Source: Frigoriflavimonas asaccharolytica (GTDB taxonomy: Bacteria > Bacteroidota > Bacteroidia > Flavobacteriales > Weeksellaceae). From it: a stretch of 64,000 nt of DNA. The stretch is taken from assembly GCF_013294015.1 (NCBI RefSeq), contig NZ_JABSNO010000001.1, positions 62,001-126,000 on the forward strand, written 5' to 3'. The notes beneath the pieces were generated by a model that made no database searches, was not told the DNA's origin, and saw only the letters and a list, made by a program, of their open reading frames with translations. How positions within the stretch are numbered: position 1 is the stretch's first letter; every line of letters begins with the position of its first letter. Made by a program: the position numbers and the translations under genes. Positions 26,108 through 34,603 of this stretch are shown piece by piece.

Positions 26108-26926
26108 ATGAAAAGTTTTCTGGCTATTTTTTTCCGATCATTATTTAAAATCAAATTTTTCTCCAAAAAATATTTCTTTTTCCACAAACATTTCTTTGGA
26201 AGACATCAAATCTTCAAAGGATTAGAAAAGGAAATTTTATATAGAAATAATATAAAAATTCATTTAGATTTAAACGATTGGATCCAACAGCAAATCTATT
26301 TTCTTGGAGACTACGAAAAAAACGAAATTGATTTTCTTTATCAATATTTAAAAGAAGGAGATACATTTGTAGATATCGGTGGAAACATCGGATTATTTTC
26401 GTTAAATGCATCTAAAATTCTTGAAAAAAGTGGTGAAATTTTCTCCTTTGAAGCCTTTCTTCCAAATTATAATATCTTCGGTGAAAATATAAAATTTAAT
26501 AATTTCAACAATATTCACTTAGAAAATCTCGCAATTTCTGATGAGATTGGAAAATTAGAAATTTTCTATGATGATAATGAAAACAATGTTGGAATGGCCT
26601 CTGCATACCTCAAAGATTTTAATAAAAAACTAAGTGTAGATTGCACAACTTTAGATGAATTTGTAAAAGAGAATAAAATTTTAGAAATAAAATTGATAAA
26701 AATTGATATAGAAGGTGGAGAATACAAAGCTTTGATTGGAATGCAAAATGTTTTGAAAAATTTAAAACCAACACTAATAATGGAAGTAAATGATATAGCA
26801 TTAAAAAATGCCAATCAGTCTGAGGCCATAATTATAGAACTTTTAGCGAAAATTGGCTATTCCAAAATTAAGGAATTAAGTAGAAATCAGAATTCTTACA
26901 ATGCTATTTTTAAATTTAATGCCTAA
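26108..26926 (+). CDS. FkbM family methyltransferase
   Basis: The 272-residue protein has the FkbM SAM-methyltransferase fold: motif I FVDIGGNIGLFSL, an acidic residue after strand 2 (FSFEAFLPN), and the family motif LIKIDIEGGEYKALIG. Family members O-methylate sugars or secondary metabolites and often sit in polysaccharide clusters. The N-terminal ~40 residues are basic and aromatic-rich without a clear signal peptide. It follows the small membrane protein after 23 nt. No sugar-synthesis genes are next to it, so the substrate is open. Confidence 0.88.
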   Translation: MKSFLAIFFRSLFKIKFFSKKYFFFHKHFFGRHQIFKGLEKEILYRNNIKIHLDLNDWIQQQIYFLGDYEKNEIDFLYQYLKEGDTFVDIGGNIGLFSLNASKILEKSGEIFSFEAFLPNYNIFGENIKFNNFNNIHLENLAISDEIGKLEIFYDDNENNVGMASAYLKDFNKKLSVDCTTLDEFVKENKILEIKLIKIDIEGGEYKALIGMQNVLKNLKPTLIMEVNDIALKNANQSEAIIIELLAKIGYSKIKELSRNQNSYNAIFKFNA

Positions 26927-26954
26927 ATTTGTATCCGAATCATAAACTTTTGAA

Positions 26955-27446
26955 ATGAAAATAGAAGCAACAACCATCACAGAAACAGAAGATTTTCGCA
27001 TTATTATTTATCCAGCTTCCAGACCTTTTACAGCAAAAGAAGCAAAAATAATTACCGAAAAAATATTTGATTTTCTTCCAACTTGGGCAGCACATGGCAA
27101 ACCACTTTCTGCTTCATTTAAAATTGTGAAAAATCAGTTTGTGATTATATCTGTAGACGAGGAGCAAGAAGCTGCTTCTGGTTGTAGCATAGATAGTCTT
27201 GGACAAATTTTTAGATCTTTAGACTCCGAATTTCAATTAGGATTTTTTGATAGAATGAAAGCAAGTTTCGTGGAAAATGACGAAGTAAAAACCATGAAAT
27301 TACAAGATTTTCGTGCAGCTTTGAAAAATAAAGAAATCTCTGAAGAAATAGAAGTTTTTGATTTTTCTAAAAATACATACGTAGATTTTTTAAATAATTT
27401 CCTTTTACCATTGAAACAAAGTTGGGCAGGTATTTATATTAATTAA
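26955..27446 (+). CDS. conserved Bacteroidota protein of unknown function
   Basis: The 163-residue soluble protein begins with an IIIYPASRPFTAKEAKII segment, has a FLPTWAAHGKPLSASF motif, a central ISVDEEQEAASGCSID stretch and a conserved-looking end FLLPLKQSWAGIYIN. From memory, relatives in flavobacteria are labelled ABC transporter ATPase, but there is no Walker A, Walker B or signature motif here, so I do not use that name. Asp, Glu and Cys in VDEEQEAASGC could be functional. It ends overlapping the convergent methyltransferase gene by 8 nt. Confidence 0.75.
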   Translation: MKIEATTITETEDFRIIIYPASRPFTAKEAKIITEKIFDFLPTWAAHGKPLSASFKIVKNQFVIISVDEEQEAASGCSIDSLGQIFRSLDSEFQLGFFDRMKASFVENDEVKTMKLQDFRAALKNKEISEEIEVFDFSKNTYVDFLNNFLLPLKQSWAGIYIN

Positions 27447-28251
27447 ATTCCACATCTTCCAATTTGATAGTGAACAATTTTTCTGGAAATTGCATTTTGT
27501 CAAAAGTACTTTTTGTTAATTTTTCTTTTGTGAAAATAGCACACATCGTATTTTTTGGATGATACAGATATTGATGATTGTCTACACCTACTCCATCCAA
27601 AATAGCCTCAAAAACTTCATACCGTATTTTTTGCGCGCTATAAGCATAATCATGCCATACAACAATAGTATTTTCATGTATTAGATGTTGAAAAACTTTC
27701 TGAGTATCATTCAAAACCATATCATAAGAGTGATCTCCGTCTATAAATATAAGATCATATTTTTTATTTAAACTTTTAAAATCAAAAATTGAAGTATTGC
27801 CCGTTAAGTGCAGAATTTCGGGATTTTTCTTAGAAAGTATGGCGTGTTGTGCAGCATATTTTTCGCCTAAACCTATTTTTATTATATCCTCTTCAGCTAA
27901 ATTTAGCGTTGTGCAATCTTTTGCATATTTCGCTACATTATGCACACTTTCGCCGCGCCAAGTTCCGATCTCAAAGTAAGAATTTACTGTTTCTCGATTT
28001 GCCAAAGTTGCCAAAAGTTGCAGATCCGTGATCAAAGAGCCACCATCAAGAAGAAAACTTTCGACAGTATTTACACTTCCTCTTTCATTTAAATCTTGAA
28101 TATTAACCTGCGGTAAACTATTGAAATTAGGATATTTTTTCAAGAAATTTTCTTTGAAAACATCTTGACTATTAATCACTAAATTCAATAAATAGGGTTT
28201 CTGAAGAAAAATCTGAAAAAAACTGATGAATTTTTGAATCTTTTTAGGCAT
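27439..28251 (-). CDS. class I SAM-dependent methyltransferase (Methyltransf_24-like)
   Basis: The 270-residue protein has the SAM motif I YFEIGTWRGESVHNVAKYA, with the acidic/Trp variant seen in cephalosporin-hydroxylase-like and Methyltransf_24 proteins. A second motif, LIFIDGDHSYDMVLND, is followed by VVWHDYAYS, where Asp and His may bind a metal. Such enzymes often methylate sugars or small molecules. The N-terminal ~45 residues are variable. It lies on the minus strand, facing the conserved small protein, and is separate from the LytTR gene upstream by 65 bp. Confidence 0.85.
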   Translation of the reverse strand: MPKKIQKFISFFQIFLQKPYLLNLVINSQDVFKENFLKKYPNFNSLPQVNIQDLNERGSVNTVESFLLDGGSLITDLQLLATLANRETVNSYFEIGTWRGESVHNVAKYAKDCTTLNLAEEDIIKIGLGEKYAAQHAILSKKNPEILHLTGNTSIFDFKSLNKKYDLIFIDGDHSYDMVLNDTQKVFQHLIHENTIVVWHDYAYSAQKIRYEVFEAILDGVGVDNHQYLYHPKNTMCAIFTKEKLTKSTFDKMQFPEKLFTIKLEDVEFN

Positions 28252-28286
28252 GTTAAAGTTAATTTGTGAAAAAACTGGTATGCTAA

Positions 28287-28294
28287 CAAAGATA
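28287..28294 (-). promoter_or_regulatory. candidate -7 box for the class I methyltransferase
   Basis: TATCTTTG on the minus strand, 36 nt before the ATG. The nearest TTG upstream is only 13 nt away, so the -33 element is doubtful. Confidence 0.35.
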
Positions 28295-28316
28295 ATATTT
28301 AAAAACTCAACATATT

Positions 28317-29000
28317 CTATTTTAATGCAGAAAACATTTGAGATTTATACGTCTCACCAATCGGAATTTCTTTTTCAGAAATAATAGTAACTGTTTTACT
28401 ATTGAATTTTAAAATCTTGTCCAAATTGATAATGAAAGATTTATGAACTCTGGGGAAATTTTTCGGCAATAGTGTTTCTAATGATTTTAAAGTTTCTAGA
28501 TAAACATACTCTTCACTTTCAGTTTTTATGCAAACATAATCTTTAATGCTTTCTATGCATAAAATTTCAGAAAAATTGATTTTTATTTGTTGTCCACCAG
28601 ATTTTATAAAAAAGTAAGTGCTACCAGATTCATTTATTTGAAAATATTCTTGAGCTTTCAAGGTGCTTTTTTGGAAACGTTCAAAAGAAATTGGTTTTAA
28701 TAAATAATCTACAACATTGTGTTCATAACCTTGTAAAGCATATTCGGAATAAGCGGTTGTTAAAATATATTTCAATTTTTCGCCTGAAATTTTCATGAAA
28801 TCTATACCCGATAATTGCGGCATTTGAATATCTAAAAAAATTAGATCTACTTCATTATTTTTGATATATTCTAAAACTGAAATTGGATTTTCCGAAGAAA
28901 AAACTAAATCTAAATAGTTGATTTTCTGCACATATTTCTCTAGCAAAGAAATTGCCAAAGGTTCATCGTCAAGAATGATGCATTTTATTTTTTCCATCAA
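28317..29000 (-). CDS. LytTR-family response regulator
   Basis: The 227-residue protein has a receiver domain with the acidic pair D11/D12, the phosphoacceptor D57 in LIFLDIQMPQLSG, the switch Thr in LTTAYSEYA and Lys in LLKPISFERF. A LytTR DNA-binding domain occupies about residues 125-227 (FFIKSGGQQIKINFSEIL, then FPRVHKSFIINL). LytTR regulators bind direct repeats upstream of their targets. The sensor kinase gene is 11 nt upstream on the same strand, so the two form one operon. The nearest divergent genes encode two outer membrane barrels. Confidence 0.94.
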   Translation of the reverse strand: MMEKIKCIILDDEPLAISLLEKYVQKINYLDLVFSSENPISVLEYIKNNEVDLIFLDIQMPQLSGIDFMKISGEKLKYILTTAYSEYALQGYEHNVVDYLLKPISFERFQKSTLKAQEYFQINESGSTYFFIKSGGQQIKINFSEILCIESIKDYVCIKTESEEYVYLETLKSLETLLPKNFPRVHKSFIINLDKILKFNSKTVTIISEKEIPIGETYKSQMFSALK

Positions 29001-29011
29001 TAATAAATTTA

Positions 29012-30028
29012 TTATTCTGATATTTTTCGCAAATTTATTTTTAAATCTACTGTAAATTCAGTTTCAGATTCGATAATTTTTAATTGATGATTTTTTGGAT
29101 AAAGAATTTTTAGCCGTTTTTCCACATTATCAATCCCAATTCCAGACACAGCATCTTTTCCCTTTTTATTTTTAAAATTATGAAGATAGAAATGCAATTT
29201 TTCATCTTGATCATTTATTTTTAAAATTAAACCTTTTTCTTTAAAATCTCCATGTTTGAAAGCATTTTCTACGAATGGAACTAAAAGCATGGGTGAAATT
29301 TCTAATTTCGGATGATTAATGTTATTCTCTATATTTAATAATTCAGGGTTTTTTATTCTTAATTTTTCGAGGGCAATCAAACTGTGAATATATCCAATTT
29401 CTTTTTCTAGAGGAATGTAATCTTTTTCTAAATCTTTTGTGCTGTACCTCAACAATTGGCTTAATTCCTCTATCGCCACCAATGCATTATCTGATTTTTG
29501 ATAGACCAGTGAATAAATATTATTCAAAGAATTGAAAATAAAATGAGGGTTGATTTGAGATTTTAAAGCTTGAAGTTGAGCGTTTTTGGTCGTTGTTATT
29601 AATTCTTGTTTTTCTTTTTCAGAACTTGAAAACAATTTGAATAAACAAAAAACAGTACTTATGAAAATAGGTGCAGAACTCCAATATATATTGTTGTACA
29701 GATAATAACTGATGTTCACTTTTCCATTATAATTCCCATATCCAACTAACTTTGGAAGTAAAATTTCTTCGATTGAATATCTAACACATCCAAAAACTAT
29801 AGCACTAATAAAAAATCCAATAACTACTTTATATAAGCGATTGACATCAAATAACTTTGGGACTACAAATAAATAATTGATGTAAAAGCATATAAAACTT
29901 GCAATAAAAAATGAAATATCAAGTAGAAGATATTTTTCATTATAGAAATAATGAGGAACAATAATACTTCCAATAAGATATAGAGCCCAAAAGAATAAAT
30001 GTAGAAAAATAAAATCACGTTTTTTCAT
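29012..30028 (-). CDS. LytS/YehU-type sensor histidine kinase
   Basis: Starting at the ATG at 30028 (338 residues). About four membrane helices fill the first ~135 residues. A His_kinase domain carries the phosphorylated histidine in QINPHFIFNSLNNIYSLVY, and a HATPase_c domain follows with VPFVENAFKHG (N box) and GIGIDNVEKRL (G box). There is no large extracellular domain, so it probably senses a signal in or near the membrane. The upstream in-frame codons to 30067 are unlikely to be translated. It is paired with the LytTR regulator. Confidence 0.92.
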   Translation of the reverse strand: MKKRDFIFLHLFFWALYLIGSIIVPHYFYNEKYLLLDISFFIASFICFYINYLFVVPKLFDVNRLYKVVIGFFISAIVFGCVRYSIEEILLPKLVGYGNYNGKVNISYYLYNNIYWSSAPIFISTVFCLFKLFSSSEKEKQELITTTKNAQLQALKSQINPHFIFNSLNNIYSLVYQKSDNALVAIEELSQLLRYSTKDLEKDYIPLEKEIGYIHSLIALEKLRIKNPELLNIENNINHPKLEISPMLLVPFVENAFKHGDFKEKGLILKINDQDEKLHFYLHNFKNKKGKDAVSGIGIDNVEKRLKILYPKNHQLKIIESETEFTVDLKINLRKISE

Positions 30029-30199
30029 CTTCAAATTTAAAATTATTAAAACAAATAGAAATGTCAAATTCTACGAACATGCTATTTTATCCGATAAAAA
30101 ATTAGTTAACAGATAAATATAATAGTTGGTCTAAAGTCGATTTTATTTGAAGTTAAACAGAATTAATTTTGTCCCATCAAAGCAAGATTCTATGACTAT

Positions 30200-30207
30200 T
30201 AAATTTG
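30200..30207 (+). promoter_or_regulatory. candidate -7 box directly before the first barrel gene
   Basis: TAAATTTG ends 6 nt before the ATG at 30214, implying an almost leaderless transcript if used. No TTG is found at the usual -33 spacing. Confidence 0.35.
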
Positions 30208-30213
30208 ATCAAC

Positions 30214-32340
30214 ATGAAAAAAATAATTATTCTACTCTTTACTATATTATTTCAAAATATTTTTTGCCAAACTAAAGATACTTTAACAAAAACAAAAAAC
30301 ATAGAAACTGTTACTATCAAAGGAAAGAAAAAAACCTTCGAAAGAAAAGTAGATCGTTTTGTTTATAATGTACAAAATTCCATGATTTCCGAGGGAAGTT
30401 CTGGAATAGAAGTTTTGGCAAGTACACCATTATTGAAAATAGATGAAGACAAAGGTTTGCTTTCTATTGTAGGAAAAAGTGGTGTTTCTGTAATGGTAAA
30501 CGATAGAATGCTCCATCTTTCTGGTTCAGAATTAATGAATTACCTAAAAACAATTCGATCCGAAAATATTTTGAAAATAGAAGTGATTACTACACCACCT
30601 GCAAAATACGAAGCACAAGGAAATAGCGGAATCATTAATATCGTATTAAAGAAAAACCAAAATTTAGGATGGAATGGATATGCAAATTCGTATTTCAAAC
30701 AATCTACCTATGCTGGTTTTGGTGGTTCTTTTGGATTAAACTTTCAAAATGAGAAAATAAAAACCTCGCTAAAGCTTCGAGGTTTTGATACAGACAAAAA
30801 ATCAATAGAAAATTATAGTTTTATAGGAAATAATTCTGAAATAAGCCGAGACGAAAGACGAGATATGAATGATGGATTGGGATTAAATCTGACTTTTGAT
30901 TACGCATCTTCAAAAAATAGCAACATTGGTTTTATCTATGATATTTCAAAAGAACATTTAAATATGGATATCAATTCAACGAGTAATTATTTCACCCAAA
31001 ATATAAATACTTTAAATACTGAAACAGATGCTAAACATCTTTCTGATATCAAATCACAGCAATTAAATCTATATTATGATCAAAAATTTGGAGAACATCA
31101 ACTGAGTTTCGCTGCTAATTATTATGGAAACACTCCAGAAACAAATGTGAATTTCACAACCACGGATTTGGAAAATACAAATCAGCAAACGGCAAAAAAT
31201 CAATCAACAGTAGATTATCATATATATTCTGGACAAGCAGATTTATCTTTAAATTTTAAAAAAACACAAGTAGAAACTGGCTTAAAGTACAGTGAATTTT
31301 CTAACAATTCTGACATTAGGTATTTTGATTTAGTAAATAATGAATTTCTAAACAAGCCAGAAAAAAGTGATTTATTTACTTATAACGAAAGAAATTACGC
31401 TGCATATGGGAGTGCGAGCAAAAAATTTGGAGGGAAGTGGTCTGCAAAATTTGGACTCCGCTATGAATTTGCAGATACAAATGGTATTTCTCTATCTACA
31501 CAGTTAAATTCTAAAAACAGCTACGGAAAATTGTTTCCGACGGCCTATATTTCTTATGAAGCCAATGACAATAATGAATTTAGCCTTAATTATTCTCGCA
31601 GAATAAACCGACCTTACTTTCGAGCTTTAAATCCGTTTCGATGGTATTCTAATCCCTACAATTATTCCACGGGAAATCCTGTTTTGCAAGCATCTTTTAA
31701 TCATAATGTCGAATTTAATTATATTTTCAAAAGTAAATTTTCTGCAAATATATATTTTCAAAGAAGCGAAGATAATTTTGATCAACTCAGTTTTCTTGAT
31801 GGAATTTATATGGTAAGTACCTTTCAAAATTATTTTAATCAAAACTCGTATGGCATCAATCTCAACTATTCTGATTCTTTTTTTAAATTTTGGGAAACAA
31901 ATCTCTCTACATCTTACAGTTATAACAATACCCAAATTTTCAATTTTGATGCGATACCACAAAATGGGCAATCTTTCTATTATGCGACAAACAATACATT
32001 TCAACTTAATAAACAAAAAACTGTCTTTTTATCGTTGAATTATTGGCAAAGCCTTCCCTCAAAAAGCGGAAATGAATTTTCTGAAAATAGCGCCAATTTA
32101 AGTGCTGGAATTAAAATGAATTTATTGCAAAAAGCTTTACAAGTGAATCTTTCTATTAATGATGTTTTTCGACAATCTGGATATAGAGGAACAATCTATT
32201 TTGCAGATAATCTACAAACTTTCAATAATTATTGGGATGCAAGAAAATTCACCTTTAGTGTAACCTACAATTTCGGCAACGAGAAATTGAAAGCCAAAAA
32301 TCGTGCAATAGATTTTGATGAGAAAGATAGAGCACAATAA
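30214..32340 (+). CDS. outer membrane beta-barrel protein, TonB-receptor-like (OMP_b-brl_3)
   Basis: Starting at the ATG at 30214, 708 residues. After a signal peptide (KKIIILLFTILFQNIFCQ) comes a plug domain (TVTIKGKKKTFERKVDRFVYNV through EVITTPPAKYEAQGNSGIINIV) and a ~550-residue barrel with many aromatic strands. There is no N-terminal carboxypeptidase-regulatory domain and no clear TonB box, so it belongs to the outer membrane beta-barrel family rather than classic SusC. Ligand and TonB dependence are unknown. It is divergent from the LytS/LytTR pair and 51 bp upstream of a second protein of the same family. Confidence 0.85.
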   Translation: MKKIIILLFTILFQNIFCQTKDTLTKTKNIETVTIKGKKKTFERKVDRFVYNVQNSMISEGSSGIEVLASTPLLKIDEDKGLLSIVGKSGVSVMVNDRMLHLSGSELMNYLKTIRSENILKIEVITTPPAKYEAQGNSGIINIVLKKNQNLGWNGYANSYFKQSTYAGFGGSFGLNFQNEKIKTSLKLRGFDTDKKSIENYSFIGNNSEISRDERRDMNDGLGLNLTFDYASSKNSNIGFIYDISKEHLNMDINSTSNYFTQNINTLNTETDAKHLSDIKSQQLNLYYDQKFGEHQLSFAANYYGNTPETNVNFTTTDLENTNQQTAKNQSTVDYHIYSGQADLSLNFKKTQVETGLKYSEFSNNSDIRYFDLVNNEFLNKPEKSDLFTYNERNYAAYGSASKKFGGKWSAKFGLRYEFADTNGISLSTQLNSKNSYGKLFPTAYISYEANDNNEFSLNYSRRINRPYFRALNPFRWYSNPYNYSTGNPVLQASFNHNVEFNYIFKSKFSANIYFQRSEDNFDQLSFLDGIYMVSTFQNYFNQNSYGINLNYSDSFFKFWETNLSTSYSYNNTQIFNFDAIPQNGQSFYYATNNTFQLNKQKTVFLSLNYWQSLPSKSGNEFSENSANLSAGIKMNLLQKALQVNLSINDVFRQSGYRGTIYFADNLQTFNNYWDARKFTFSVTYNFGNEKLKAKNRAIDFDEKDRAQ

Positions 32341-32391
32341 ATTTTGTAACATTTACGATAATTCTTTGTCTAATAAGCTTTAAACAATCCT

Positions 32392-34536
32392 ATGAATTCT
32401 AAAAATCTACTTTCTTCTATATTACTGCTTTCGGCAAGTTTCTATTTCGGGCAAGAAAAACCTGTGGAGAAATCTACAGAAAAAGTTGCAGATATTGAAG
32501 CCGTAACCATCACCAAAACGAAAAAAGCGGTAGAACAAAAAGCAGATCGTACCATCTTTGATTTCTCGGAACAGGCCAAATTAAATTCTGGAACTTTGAT
32601 GGAAGGCGTGAAGAAATTGCCTGGTTTGGTGGTTACGGATATTGCTGGTATGATGTACCAAGGAAAAATTCTGGAGGTATATATGGATGGTCGCCCATTA
32701 AATATCAACAGTACAGAATTAACAGCTTTTCTAGAAGGAATGCCTGCAAATGCAGTAGAAAAGATAGAAGTCATCACGCAACCGGGCGCAGAATTTCCTG
32801 CAACTTCTGGTGGTGCAATTTTGAATATCATTACGTCAAAAAATGCAAAAAATTATCTTTCGGCTACGTATTCCGGAAATTACACCTTCACAAATTATGA
32901 TAAATGGAAAAGTAGAACCAACAATTCTATCAACCTAAATGCAAGAAATAAATATTTTGGTTGGCAATTAAACGTTGGCGAAAATTATAGAGAAAGTTTG
33001 TTGCGTGGTGAAATTGACGATATTTCTAAAACAAATACAGATAGAATTGGCCGTGGATATTTTGCCAAAGCTGCAATTACCGTAGATCTTGGCAAAGATA
33101 GATTGCTTTTAAACTATGATATTTACCATAATAATAATGACAATTATACATTAAGCAATGGTAGATTTAACGGCATCAATTTTCAAACAAACGATGCGGC
33201 AAATAGTTTCAATATTCGTCAAGAAGCAGTAGTTTCTTATCAAAAAAGATTTGAAGATAGAGACAAAAAATTAGATTTTAAAGGCTCGTATAGTAATTCA
33301 AACAATGATTTTGCGCAGAATAGTTTAGTATCTAAACAAATATTGTTAGATAATACCTCTCATTTCAGTGTATATAATTTTAAAGTAGATTACAATCAAG
33401 CGTTAAATATTTTAGAAAAAGGAAAATTCAGCATAGGAGCTTTAGCAGAGCAGCAAGATTTTGATACTTCTAGTTTTGGCATTACCAATTTAGACTACAA
33501 AAGACAAACGCTTTCTGCCTACACAGAACTGCAAACTTCTTACAAGAAATTTGATTTCATCCTTGGTACAAGAGCAGAAAATTATGATATTTCTGGAACT
33601 ACAGTTTCTACAAACAACGGAAATTCATCAACCCAAAATTTAATTCCATTTCAGAAATTTAAGCTTTTCCCGAATGCAAGTATTTTGTATAATGTTGCTA
33701 ACCAGATACAACTATCTGCAAATTATAACAAAAAAATCAATTTGCCGAGTATTTCTAATTTGAACCCAAACAATACCACTTTTCAAAATCCGAACTCTAT
33801 AGTTTCTGGAAATCCAAATTTGCAACCCACAATTTTTGATAATTATGAAGTGAAACTCTCCGCTTTCGATTATGCCTTTATTGGATATAATGTAACATCC
33901 AACAAAAATCAAGTAGCGCAATTGGTGAGCAGAAGTGGAGATGTGATTTCCAATACGCAGATTAATATTCCAGAAATGCAGATGCACAATTTCAATGTTG
34001 GCTTGCCAATTCCATTGATGCTCTTCACCAAACCATTGAGCGAAATCATGAAATTTGAATTCAACCCAGATAAAATTAACTTCGTTTATTTGTATGCATC
34101 TTGGCAGAAGCAAGTAATTCCAAATTTGGATACCAAAGGATATGTTGTTTTGAATGCCAATGCGCAAATATTACTACCGAAAGAAATAACATTAAATGTC
34201 AATTATTTTATACTTTCACCGAAAGGAAATTTCTACTACTTTCAACCGATAAAACCCATTGGGAATAATATAGACATCACTTTATCCAAAAAATTCTTGG
34301 CAGATAAATTGAGCCTTTCAATTTTTGCGAATGATATCTTCAACAGCAATGTAACTTCTATAAAATCTATTGCAAGTGCTCCAAACGTATTTTTGAATAA
34401 TAAAAATGATAGCAGAAGTTTTGGCTTATCTGTAAATTATAAATTGCCAACTAAGAATAAATTGGCAAAAGAAGATCCAAATTTATTAAACAAATCTAAA
34501 TCTGAAGGAGAAGGCGGATTGATACCAGCGCAATAA
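32392..34536 (+). CDS. outer membrane beta-barrel protein, TonB-receptor-like, second copy of the family
   Basis: The 714-residue protein has a signal peptide (MNSKNLLSSILLLSASFYFG), a plug domain with AVTITKTKKAVEQKADRTIF and KIEVITQPGAEFPATSGGAI, and a C-terminal barrel. Plug motifs match the preceding protein in order but the sequences differ widely, so this is an old duplication or two separate family members. Tyr- and Asn-rich strands are typical. It is probably co-transcribed with the first barrel gene and ends at a terminator. The C-terminal KSKSEGEGGLIPAQ tail is polar and would lie in the periplasm. Confidence 0.85.
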   Translation: MNSKNLLSSILLLSASFYFGQEKPVEKSTEKVADIEAVTITKTKKAVEQKADRTIFDFSEQAKLNSGTLMEGVKKLPGLVVTDIAGMMYQGKILEVYMDGRPLNINSTELTAFLEGMPANAVEKIEVITQPGAEFPATSGGAILNIITSKNAKNYLSATYSGNYTFTNYDKWKSRTNNSINLNARNKYFGWQLNVGENYRESLLRGEIDDISKTNTDRIGRGYFAKAAITVDLGKDRLLLNYDIYHNNNDNYTLSNGRFNGINFQTNDAANSFNIRQEAVVSYQKRFEDRDKKLDFKGSYSNSNNDFAQNSLVSKQILLDNTSHFSVYNFKVDYNQALNILEKGKFSIGALAEQQDFDTSSFGITNLDYKRQTLSAYTELQTSYKKFDFILGTRAENYDISGTTVSTNNGNSSTQNLIPFQKFKLFPNASILYNVANQIQLSANYNKKINLPSISNLNPNNTTFQNPNSIVSGNPNLQPTIFDNYEVKLSAFDYAFIGYNVTSNKNQVAQLVSRSGDVISNTQINIPEMQMHNFNVGLPIPLMLFTKPLSEIMKFEFNPDKINFVYLYASWQKQVIPNLDTKGYVVLNANAQILLPKEITLNVNYFILSPKGNFYYFQPIKPIGNNIDITLSKKFLADKLSLSIFANDIFNSNVTSIKSIASAPNVFLNNKNDSRSFGLSVNYKLPTKNKLAKEDPNLLNKSKSEGEGGLIPAQ

Positions 34537-34558
34537 TTTCTCAAATTTTAAATAAAAT

Positions 34559-34586
34559 AAATCCTCTTGTATAGGCGAGAGGATTT
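34559..34586 (+). terminator. terminator after the barrel genes
   Basis: AAATCCTCT (34559-34567) pairs perfectly with AGAGGATTT (34578-34586), followed by T residues. The loop begins with the TG of the TTG used by the selO promoter. Confidence 0.85.
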
Positions 34587-34599
34587 TTCGTTAAATTTG
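34567..34599 (+). promoter_or_regulatory. selO promoter, overlapping the terminator and nearly leaderless
   Basis: TTG (34567-34569), a 22-nt spacer, then TAAATTTG (34592-34599). The ATG at 34604 is 4 nt past the box, about where transcription should start. Confidence 0.5.
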
Positions 34600-34603
34600 A
34601 ACC

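Noticed and set aside
26955-27446. ABC transporter ATPase
   Set aside because: That label is attached to relatives as I recall, but no Walker A, Walker B or signature motif is present.
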